This document shows, in pieces, positions 55,543 through 64,000 of a stretch of DNA of 64,000 bases. The stretch lies in contig JABANP010000282.1 in the NCBI GenBank assembly GCA_013115135.1, positions 1 to 64,000 of the forward strand. Direction: 5' to 3'. The position numbers were made by a program, and so were the translations under genes. This DNA is from Perkinsus olseni (lineage: Eukaryota > Perkinsozoa > Perkinsida > Perkinsidae). The notes under the pieces were generated by a model that was not told the DNA's origin, searched no databases, and saw only the letters and a list, made by a program, of their open reading frames with translations. Numbering within the stretch: the stretch's first letter is position 1; every line of letters starts with the position of its first letter.

Positions 55543-58500
55543 CTAAATGCACACTCGGGAATACCACATCTTCCCCAAAACATCATCACTCTCACCTTCC
55601 TCCGTCGGATTCGTGACTCCACTCTTAACCCAGAGGTAGTCCAAACGCTTGGGACAGGAGGGAACATCCTGAGCCAACTCTAGCAGATCTGTCGCGCGCC
55701 ACGAAATTATTACCTGGTCACTTGTGACGCCATATTTGGCCAGACTCTCGTCACTTAGATCTCCCCAGTCGCCTTCATAACTCGGGGCTCTCGGCAGGCT
55801 CTCTTTATCCGCATGCATTTGCCACACATCCTGGAACCCCGCCTTGCCCAGAAAATCGCGGACGCGGGCGTAAACAGTCGCGCTCGACTGGGCAGTCGGG
55901 CTCGTGTCCTCATCGGAAGATCTTGAGGTGGTACACACCGTCCGAGACGGCGATGATGACGGCGACTTCGGCAGGACCTGACGCAGGCTGATAGTAAAAC
56001 ACTATCCCTAATTCACGACTGCTAGTGCGCTCTCGCATACAATACGGAAAAGGAGGCTTCAAGTTAACTCTAGCCAGCTTTGAATAGATCTGTTGTTTTC
56101 CGAGCGTTCTTGACGAATCGGCCAACCCTTCTCAATTCAACCTCCGAATCATTCCGATCACTGTGTGCTCGCAACTGATCGAGAGCGCAAGAAAGTCAAG
56201 GAATTATTATTCCCTCCCGTCAGATCGTCCACCTTCTCGGTATTGAGGTGTCAACAAGGAGTTTCGGAAGCGCAAGTTCGGCACGCTTCCGAGGTCTCTG
56301 ATACCACTCCATCACCAAGAGAGCGGTCAAAATAACAGCAAAGTGGCTCGAACAGGAATCTGTCGTCGCTGTCCGCCATAATTTAGCTAATTATCTTCTA
56401 TTCTATTACTTTAGCGCTCGCCCCGGAGTCCCTGCCGGTGCCATCGATGTTCCAGTCGCCAGTCATAGCCGCCGCTGCCACACGAAGGCCTCTCGAGGAA
56501 CACTCTCTCTCGAGATAGGCAACAACGTCGACAACAACTTTCTGAGGGAAAATGTCCGAAATAGGGAGAAATTCACCCATAATCGTCGCTCCATCTATCA
56601 CTACCAGCTGAGCCAATTTGACATCGGGATCGTGACCAGCATCAAGATGCGTGGTTACTACGATGATTACCTGTGCATGGACAGTATCAAGCATAACACA
56701 GAACTCATTCGAGTGTGAATTTTCCGGCTTTTCCTCCAATCAGTAATCACTACGAATGCAATCTTCAGATTTTCAATTCAGACTTTTCAGATCGATTTCT
56801 CAAATGGTGGGGAGCAAGATGTGGGAGAGTTGAGACTCTCAATATAGGCGCGAAACATAGGGGGGCAGAGGGAGCAAATGCCCCCTCTACTGCCAAGCTC
56901 GGGGAGGCGCTGCTCCCTCTTTGGCCTGAGCTGTGTACAGGCGTACGAACGTCCGCGTGTAGGTGGGAATGCCCGTTTTGACGAAATTCCGCACTTTACA
57001 CACACAGCCAAGGCCAATTTGCGATAAACGGACTCGAGTATTCATTCATTACGGCGTTTACGAACAACTTCTGTATCGTCAAGTTCCAGACAAGGGCTCG
57101 GAACCTTGGCTACCCTTGACATGTCCCTGTTCATTGGGGTCCCCAATGAACAGGGACATGTCCAGGCTGTCCAATTTGGGGAAGTTGCACCCCCCAGTGA
57201 GATCGCACTTGGCGCCTCTCAACTTGAGAGAATTACGGTATGACGATGTGCAAATTTATTTGATCGCTTGACCCGAGGGACCGCTTTCTCGCTCCGCTTC
57301 CGTGTAGTACATCTTCTCCGCGGTCAAGAACAACTCCGAGAGCCCCCTTGGATGCTAGGGCATCCTCACCAGTCGCAACAGTGAATCGAGAAAACCTGGA
57401 CAAAATGACTTCACAAAGAATAGAACCAGCAACCTCCCGCTCTGAAAGCCAACACTAATACCACTAGACTAATCACACACATAGATATTACTTCTCCATG
57501 AGTATCGGCCATCTTGACATTATTACTAATCCTGAGTCCAAGAATTTCGTCGGCGCTGAGCACTCGCAGAGGTACGTTCCAAACGCTTTGGTGGCGTACT
57601 TCAGCTGCGTCCCTGCAAGACAACAACGCTACCACCAGGCGCCCAGCCCGCGGTCACGATGAAATAATAACAAATTCAAGGGGTGGTTCACGAAATTCAA
57701 AACATCGTTCCTGCGCTTTAAAAACGATCCTATGCAGAAGGACCATTCCGTTAGGAGATCGAAACCAAGGACAGGACCACCCTCTTACGATTCTGAACGT
57801 ATCTTATGAGCTGCCCTCTAGCAAAGAAGCGTCCGCAGAAGAGGGTATTGACCATGCTGGCTACAGCAGACTGTCGACCTGCCCATGCCTCTTGCAGCGT
57901 TACAACCTGTGAGCACAGCATGAGGAGGTCAATGATGCATCTTTAAATTGCATATGAATAGCGTCCATAAAGAACGATCATTCCGGGTGACGGAGAAGAC
58001 AAGATAAGCAAATATGAGGCCACCATGCCACAGTACAACAATGCGGGCATTATGCAAAAGAAGAGGCCACTCCGCCGTCCTCGCTCGACGTGGCATAGCG
58101 GCCGCATTCTTACACGCGGCATTTCTCTACTACAGGCTGCATACCACACCACGGATATCCTGGCTGAATCGCAGATGCACCCCCATTGTGTGAAACGCTA
58201 GCCCAATACGCACTACGCGTTACACGACGCGAAATGACTCCATTTTACGCCTGAAAATTATTCGGCCAAAACGCCCTGACTACATCCAGATCGTATGTCT
58301 GGGCTTGCTGCTCGATATGTCGACAAACCCGCTGAGCTCTCTCAGGGATACGGGGATCCAAACACCCTGGGAATCTAGCCCGAACCTGAGACGAACCAAA
58401 CGCCGCAATAGACGCGAAAGGGTGACACCATTCAAAAGGCTTGGTTCACGGAAAAGTGGCACTATCGGAAATTCTTGATACGCGGGAAAGCAATATTTTA

Positions 58501-58811
58501 GCTGTTTCAAAAATCTGAGATGTACTATTAATTTACAAAAAGAATCGGTAATAATTACTTTGTGAACTTCTTATCAGACTTGGTTCTATTTTGTGCTTGT
58601 TTCTGTATTTTCGAAAAAAAATTCCTCTTTTTCCGAAAAATTTACGATTCGATCTGCATGTTTCCCGAAAAATTAAAAAAAAATTATCCCCATTTACTAC
58701 CGGTATTAACCACGTGTTGAACGTCATGATATTGATGACATCTCCCTCAGCCGTATCTTTGGTCGAAGCTGGCAAATTGCAGACTTCTGGAGAATCTTTT
58801 GAATTTTGCAT
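55543..58811 (-). CDS. EEP-superfamily hydrolase, neutral-sphingomyelinase-like
   Basis: The exons (minus) are 58811-58701, 58385 to about 58281, 57612-57492, 57395 to about 57300, 56670-56410 and about 55930-55543. They spell the EEP signature blocks in order: INIMTFNTWLIP; PRIPERAQRVCRHIEQQAQT; FLDSGLVIMSRWPILMEK; EDALASKGALGVVLDRG; VVTTHLDAGHDPDVKLAQL; MTGDWNIDG; RLDYLWVKSG. The KGxL block and THLxAG are typical of sphingomyelin phosphodiesterases and related phospholipases. GDWN supplies metal and catalytic residues. The block with CLQE (metal-binding Glu) is not located, so one exon near 57650-58250 is missing. Junctions 58701/58385 and 57492/57395 phase exactly. Substrate is inferred only. 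Confidence 0.75.
57118..57162. repeat. Perfect palindrome, 22-nt arms, one-base centre
   Basis: The arms run GACATGTCCCTGTTCATTGG plus two more bases, around a single T. It lies between exons of the EEP gene. Confidence 0.95.
57396..57491 (-). other. 96-nt intron that is a tRNA-Glu-like sequence
   Basis: The donor GTAATA and acceptor TTGTCCAG are exact and the flanking EEP exons join in phase (AA+G). In sense orientation the intron reads TTAGTCTAGTGGTATTAG (tRNA A-box), TTGGCTTTCAGAG (a Glu-type anticodon loop with TTC) and GGTTGCTGGTTCTATTC (B-box). Spacing is that of a tRNA; stems are largely broken. This is the best-preserved tRNA-like intron of the window. Confidence 0.65.
58166..58260. 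mobile_element. AACGCG-type element, fragment d
   Basis: Begins CAGATGCACCC and continues with GTGAAACGC, CGCACTACGCGTTACACGAC. It resembles the left end of 37252-37714. Confidence 0.4.
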
Positions 58812-59165
58812 TTGAAAAACAAGCTAAGAGCGGTCGATGAATCCCCGATAATCGAGCTAGCGAATCTTGCCTGTGCGTGTGCCGAGCTAGCAGCGACTTC
58901 GGATACACTCAACTCAATCGAAGGAGACGCGGATCAGTTCTTGACAGCGGAGCGAAGAATTGAAAATGATTTTCTAGCGGAGCGAAGCGACGCGTGTTGT
59001 CCATTTTCGTCCACCAATCAAACGAGGTCACGAGGGTCGTTCAATGGGCCAATTCCCATAATCAAAATCTATACTGGAAACGCATTTTCGTGCGAAAATC
59101 AAATCCAGAAATACTTCATCGAACGGGGAGATGGTGTTATGATCGTTGAAGTTCCTGTCGCCTAG
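58806..59165 (+). CDS. Possible exon between divergent genes
   Basis: The open frame encodes LRAVDESPIIELANLACACA and LAATSDTLNSIEGDADQFLT, helical and acidic. It overlaps the 5' end of the minus-strand EEP gene by a few bases. The second half contains two GCGGAGCGAAG words (58947, 58978), which elsewhere occur in introns. Confidence 0.3.
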   Translation: MHLKNKLRAVDESPIIELANLACACAELAATSDTLNSIEGDADQFLTAERRIENDFLAERSDACCPFSSTNQTRSRGSFNGPIPIIKIYTGNAFSCENQIQKYFIERGDGVMIVEVPVA

Positions 59166-59248
59166 AAATTTGAGCGTATCTTTTCTCACTGTGTATGACC
59201 ATAATGAAGCTTAAGATTCTCAGTTGTACACTGTCAATAGTCTCTTGA

Positions 59249-62200
59249 ATGGTAGTTGGCGGCAGTAAGAAGAGCTCGTCGGCGGCCGCCAAGGGCAAAC
59301 CGAAAGGAGCTGGCCCGGTCAAACCGAAGTTCAAAACCGCCAAGATGAACGCGAAGCGAGGTAAAGGAAGATGGAGTAATAATAATGAGGGGGTCATGGT
59401 TGGATTCGAGGGAATATCTTCTGTCACGTACTATGATCAACCTAGGATACTCATTCAAATAGGATAATGATTTCGATATATTTTGACTCAATTCTTAGCC
59501 GATCGTAGAGACAATAACGAGGGGAGGTGCGATTGGTATCGAAAGGCATATCTTCCGTCACGAACTATGATCAACCTAGGATACCCATACAATGCTTCAA
59601 TTTTCAATCGCCAAGATAAACGCTGAGGGGTGGTGAAGAAATATGGAGTAAATATTATGGAGGCGGGGGTTGCGGTTAGATTGAAGGGCATATCTTTCGT
59701 CACGAACTATGATCAACCTAGGATACTCGCACAAGATTGTGATAGCGTGTACCCATTTCAATTCTGTGTCTGTAACCGTCTGTAATAGCCCTTAGGGCGA
59801 TAAGAGGGTTGGTTCATTAGTTATGAGGAGCGATCGAGACCCGCTATCGTAATCGAAAGCAGCCCTTGTTCCTGATGAGAAATCAAGCATGAGTTTCCGA
59901 ACTGATGATGAATGGCGGGCGCCATGAGACTGTTTGGAAATACGACCGCAGGAGACTGTCGGCCGTCCTTTACGACGCATTTGGACTTTTTCACTTTCTC
60001 GGTACACTCGCCAATACAGCAACATACATGCCCGCTCAGAGTTCAATATTATCGGCATAGCTTTATTTGCAACGGTTCGAACGAACGCAGCTCGGGTAAA
60101 GATAGATTGTTCGCTTTTAGTAAAGATAATCACTGTCAATAACAGTGCGTCCGGAAGTGTCACGTTTCCGTGTAGTTGGTAGTCTGTTCTCTTACGGGTA
60201 CCGCCGTTGAAGCATCATTCAGTTGAAGGGCACCTCTTTCCTTCATTGCCTTTGATCAGCCTAAGATACTCGTACGAAATTACATAATTGTGCGAAATTT
60301 CGCGACAGAAAACCCCCTTTCTCGTCGATTCATTTTCTCGATGATTCACGCTGGCGAATCTGTTGTTGATGATGATGCCATAGGTTGCAAGGGAGATTAT
60401 GCGGTAAAAACGGCCGACGATTGTTGCTTCGTCCCAAAAAGAATTGTACGATTTTTTTTTCGTTTTTGGTCCAGTAAAATCAACCTGATTCGTATTTGGT
60501 TGACTTTGAGCCTGAAGAACTCGAAAATATTTGTTTCGAAAATTTTCAGTAACACGGGAGATGACATGTCGGAATGAGATGACATGTGAAGGGATCGAAC
60601 CGGGGTCATTGGGATGTTATTCAGACAACCCTGCCATGCGAGCAGCCAAGCGTCGGCAACAGAAGCAGCAGTTGGCGAACCTCCCGCCTGAGGAAGCCAA
60701 GGAGAGGCGACGTGAAGAGAAGGCGGCTAGCCATCAACCAAGTAGTATATTTTGGAAGCCCGGGGCGATGCAGTTGAGGGTCGATCGGCTTACTTGTGGT
60801 AGGCGAGATGCTGAGATATTCCTTCTTGTTATACATTACTAGGCCTTCGTAACGAAAAAAGCGGAGCTCGGCACGAAGTCTCGGGTTCGAACCCCAGCCC
60901 GGGTCTTTTTCCGTATTTTTTCGGGTTCATCTACAACGGTCCACGACGGTTTTGCTTGGTAGACCGGGGATGGGAGCGATTTCGTATTTTTTATAGAATA
61001 CACAAACCGCGAGCTTTCGAATGGTATGTGTCTCGCGAGTTGAATCGACATAGTCGTGGAGAAATAATTTGAACGAACGAACGAACGAACGCACAAAAAA
61101 GCGCAGAAGTGACAGTATATGCTCCGCTCGCTCCGCAATTATGCTGTTATATTATAATATTATTATTATATTATTATGCTGAGAGATTTTTTTAGAGGTA
61201 GATGTCGTTCATGTTTGATAAAAACTAGGTTGAGTTTTTTTTCATTTTTGTAATTTCCATTGTTATGGTACGTTTTTTTTCTCATTTTTACGCCGATTTG
61301 TTACACTGTAACGAGTATCCAGAGAGTATCTTGGTGCATGGGATAGGTCAAGTTGAAAAGATACTTTGGAAGAACGGGTCGATTATTTATCTCGATTTTC
61401 GGCGAATCATAGGTCGACCTGTCATGTGCTATGGTGAATCTCGGAGTATCTTTTATTATTTTGATATATCGTTTACCGGGCGGTGGAACAGCGTAAAATT
61501 TCGCGCAGGAAAATTTGATTTTTCGTTCATCTCAAACGTTAATCGACGGACGTTCGTTATTTGCAACCAACCAGGGCTGACCTTTGGAATCTTCGCTGTG
61601 CGCGCTGGAGAGAATCTTTACTCAGAGCCGAAGCATGAAGATATCAAGTTGGAAGTCCACACTGAGACGGTCGAACCAGCGGATATCAAGTCACTTGCCG
61701 GTATATAATTTTCGGGAATTTCGTGGCGCGTGACGTTTTCGGTCAGGGTCCAAATGGTTCAATATAGCAGTTCAAAAACGCCCTACTAAGGGTAAAGAAA
61801 CCAACGGCAGCTTAGAGGAGCTTCACAAGGAAGCTGAGGAACTTTACAACTCGACGGTCGCAAGATTTGAATCGCTGATGCGGAAAGATTCCGAGCAAGC
61901 TTGGTTGAGGAAGACGGTCAAAGTTGGCACTCTCTCGGACAGAGTGACGGCCCTGGTGACGATGTCCCAGTTTTGCCCGGTGCTTGCGCTTCCGCAATTG
62001 AAAGCACTGTTGGCGATGTGCAGTAAAAAGGCGGCGAGGGAAGTTCAGGTGGGAGTTGACGCCGTCAAGGAGCTCTTGTTGACCGAGTTCTTGCCGAAAG
62101 ATCGGAAACTGAAAAGTTGGTAATAATGGGCTGGGCTGAAGAATGGTATTTTTCTGCTGGTTGAGAGGGGTTTCTTTTCGGAGGAGTTGTGAGAGCGCGG

Positions 62201-63959
62201 GGAAAAGGTTCGCAACCGGGTTGGGTTTTTGAGTCGTGCAGAACGGGCGAAGCATGGCATCGATCCGGAATTGCAATCTGTGATAAGCGATGTATTTCTA
62301 TCGAGGTGGAATTAATTTTCTTATGATGATTTTAGTCTTCAAGATTAAAGCTCGCCCGGAAATTCCCGTTTTGCTCTGATCCACAATCTTGCAATCTTGC
62401 TGTTTCTCAACGCAGGTCACAGCAAAGAAGCGAGCTACTAAATCTCCCGTCCAAACCGCATGATCGTCGTCTCGTCCTGGTTCGGGCGTATTTCGAATCT
62501 GAGCTGCAGTTGGTGGTGGCGGCCTTCGTGCAAGTGCTCCATCGCGAGATTGTCGTGGCGGGAAGCGCTGATGGATCGCAGCAGCATCTGAGAAAGAAGT
62601 GCTTGGGGGTGGCCCATGATGTAATAGGGGAGCGTATCTTTGGTGTTTGTGATTGACTAGGGTGGAGGTTGGGGTATTTAGTAGGGCATGTGTGAGGAGG
62701 GGGAAATGTGGTATGTAGGGGAAATATTTTTTGATTGTGTGAGTTACTGTTGGTATCTTTTATTTTGCGACGTACTGTGATGTAGGCAAGATTCTTGAGA
62801 TTGTGCGAATCAGTCTCGGTTTTTTTGCGATGTGCCATGATGCTGGTAAGTTGACAGTAGTATGGTCACCGGGAACTGACGGTGGTTTAGCCCTCGCGGT
62901 ATCTTTCTATTCGTGTTCGACCGTCTTCAACCTTGGATTCTTCGTTCATTTCGAGTATGGTACGCTTCTCTTGATACCCCTATTCGGTCTGCCTATTTGG
63001 ATTGGTCTTCTCGTTGAAATAAGGTTCGAACTAAATCTTGCCAATCTTGCTTCCTCTTGCAGCTTCTCCACGCTCGTCGTGAGCAAGAATCGGCGTTACG
63101 GGCGATGCTGGTATCGGGTCTGACGACTAAGGATTCTACCGAAGCGGAGAGGTGAGTATCCGAGGTCGATCAGAGCGATTCACGGAGAACAAAGATACTC
63201 GTAACGCGGGATCGCTGATACCGGAAAATTCGTCGCTTTGGTAGTGTTTGGGATACCGGACTCTTCCGGCTGCGTTAGAGCAGCGTATCTTTAATTATGT
63301 TCGATACTAGGGTGAACCTAAGATACCCAATTTCCGGGAACTCCTGAGATTTACTAGACGGCGGGTTGTCGTCTGATTGATTTCTCATCAACTTCAGATT
63401 GTTACACAAGTTACTCAAAGAGCAGCCAAGGTTGAAGACGGATGTTGCCGAAGAGGTCATTCAGCAACTTATCGAGAAAGGTAGCAGATTAGTATCTTAG
63501 GTCGACTCATGGATTTCCCGGGATGGTTGGGTAGCTTAAAGATACTTATTCAGCGCGTGAAAATCGTGATGAGTAATTTCCTGAGCTTCTTGGCCGTTGA
63601 GGTCATCGAATATGTTGTTCATAATTATGAAGTATCTTTTCGGTGGTGTAACCTTGATGGACGGCGCCTGTGTTTGTTCGTGAGGGGGATGGATTATCGG
63701 CGGAGCGAAGCGAGTTTTGTTTGTCATTTTCAGGCCCTGTCCAGGACGACCGTCGAGCTATGAGTAACCTCTACCGCGGATGTGCATTCTTGTGCTCGAT
63801 GAGGCTGACTCACACTGAAGATGGTATCTTTGGGAATCTTAGGTTGACCATGGGATTTGACGGTGATGGTCAGGTGATGTTGCTGTACTTATTGCTGAGA
63901 CCTTCGCCAAGCTGCTGGAGAAGATGTTGTCGAATGAGATGCAGGGGCCAAGCAAGGCG
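59249..63959 (+). CDS. MAK21: Ribosome biogenesis factor Noc1/Mak21 (CEBPZ family), 5' part
   Basis: The exons are 59249-59360, 60625 to about 60800, one ending at 61700, 61747-62119, 62416-62620, 63063-63151, 63398-63480, 63734-63823 and 63874-63959; every junction from 61700 on phases exactly. The N-terminus is Lys-rich (MVVGGSKKSSSAAAKGKPKG) and then AMRAAKRRQQKQQLANLPPE. The core matches Noc1/CEBPZ: VGTLSDRVTALVTMSQFCPV, EVQVGVDAVKELLLTEFLP, DRRLVLVRAYFESELQLVVA, LGVAHDLLHARREQESALRA, LLHKLLKEQPRLKTDVAEEV and VAVLIAETFAKLLEKML. The family acts in the nucleolus with Noc2 in early 60S assembly. The gene continues beyond the window. The exon before 61700 has an uncertain 5' border. Introns carry the repeated motifs described in the findings. 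Confidence 0.9.
59411..59741 (+). repeat. Three copies of a 40-nt ATATCTT...GGATAC unit
   Basis: Near-identical units at about 59413, 59547 and 59690 share TCACGAACTATGATCAACCT and AGGATACTC. A diverged fourth lies at 60232. All are in intron 1 of the MAK21 gene. The ends ATATCTT and AGGATAC are roughly inverse. Confidence 0.75.
60575..60620 (-). other. tRNA-like module in MAK21 intron 1
   Basis: On the minus strand: GTTGTCTGAATAACATC (an anticodon-arm-like hairpin with GAA), then GACCCCGGTTCGATCCCTTC with an exact B-box. It runs up to the intron's 3' end. No acceptor stem. Confidence 0.45.
60862..60907 (+). other. tRNA-like B-box module, MAK21 intron 2
   Basis: GAAGTCTCGGGTTCGAACCC then CAGCCCGGGTC: an exact B-box inside a T-arm with 4 of 5 pairs or wobble. 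The next 350 nt are AT-rich non-coding sequence. Confidence 0.45.
61701..61746 (+). other. 46-nt MAK21 intron with the TTTCGTGGCGCG motif
   Basis: GTATATAA at the donor, AATTTCGTGGCGCGTGACG in the middle and TTTTCGGTCAG at the acceptor. Removal joins G+GG and keeps a frame that matches the protein family on both sides, so this is a secure intron. Confidence 0.8.
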
Positions 63960-63974
63960 GTAATAAAGTAAAAT

Positions 63975-64000
63975 GCACTCGCTGGGAATTGAACCGGGGA
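63975..64000 (-). other. tRNA-like module at the window end, MAK21 intron
   Basis: The minus strand reads TCCCCGGTTCAATTCCCAGC, an exact B-box, 15 nt inside the intron that starts at 63960. It is antisense to the gene, as in the introns at 456-541 and 44845-44930. Cut by the window edge. Confidence 0.5.

Noticed and set aside
59234..59491. Minus-strand frame opposite MAK21 exon 1
   Set aside because: Composition is a mirror of the Lys-rich exon and the 40-nt repeats; the plus exon phases with the next exon.
456..64000. Functional tRNA genes at the B-box sites
   Set aside because: None has a pairing acceptor stem and full D- and anticodon arms; they look like tRNA-derived relics.

Overview
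This window is nuclear DNA of a unicellular eukaryote. The evidence is direct: genes are broken by many GT-AG introns, mostly 40-60 nt, and the reading frame is restored exactly when these are removed (for example in the gene at 59249-63959). There is poly-glutamine, there are multi-exon membrane receptors, and there is a dense load of small transposons. No bacterial operons, rRNA or organelle genes are visible. A perkinsozoan or other alveolate parasite (Perkinsus-like) is my best guess, from general style only; no marker gene proves it.

Layout. 0.4-3.8 kb (+): a coiled-coil, Q-rich, CCCH zinc-finger protein, followed to about 6.9 kb by unassigned exons. 7.6-9.1 kb (+): a helical-repeat protein resembling organellar RNA-binding repeat families. 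9.2-10.5 kb: a MITE, then a complete 865-bp non-autonomous LTR retrotransposon. 10.7-13.8 kb and 35.2-38.9 kb are two diverged copies of one segment; each carries a small secreted protein and a second gene that is broken in copy 1. 14-20.4 kb is mostly gene-poor and rich in palindromes and transposon relics. 20.5-32.5 kb (+): one or more very large receptor-like genes with cysteine-rich repeats (DUF4215 type), beta-rich segments, and a final transmembrane helix with an acidic tail. 33.4 kb: a hAT transposase end. 39.4-40.3 kb (+): a coiled-coil protein. 41.7-42.3 kb (-): a small secreted protein. 43.5-47.0 kb (-): a long coiled-coil protein. 46.8-50.7 kb: a tandem segmental duplication (copies A and B) separated by a Tc1/mariner element, itself cut by a MITE. 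51.8-54.1 kb (+): a large single-exon secreted protein and an unknown ORF. 55.5-58.8 kb (-): an endonuclease/exonuclease/phosphatase-fold protein resembling neutral sphingomyelinase. 59.2-64 kb (+): the 5' part of the ribosome-biogenesis factor Noc1/Mak21/CEBPZ, running off the window.

The most striking signals are about how introns and palindromes arise. (1) Several introns consist largely of tRNA-like sequence, in sense or antisense, with Pol III B-box motifs. (2) Other introns share GC-rich words (TTTCGTGGCGCGYGA; GCGGAGCGAAGCG) or GTATCTT/AAGATAC inverted repeats. Together these look like several families of intron-generating elements (introners). (3) The window is full of near-perfect palindromes whose arms are separated by exactly one nucleotide. 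Paired comparison of the duplicated segments shows they arise by local insertion of an inverted copy, turning S into S-S'-S. These are inferences from sequence alone; transcript data would decide the intron claims.
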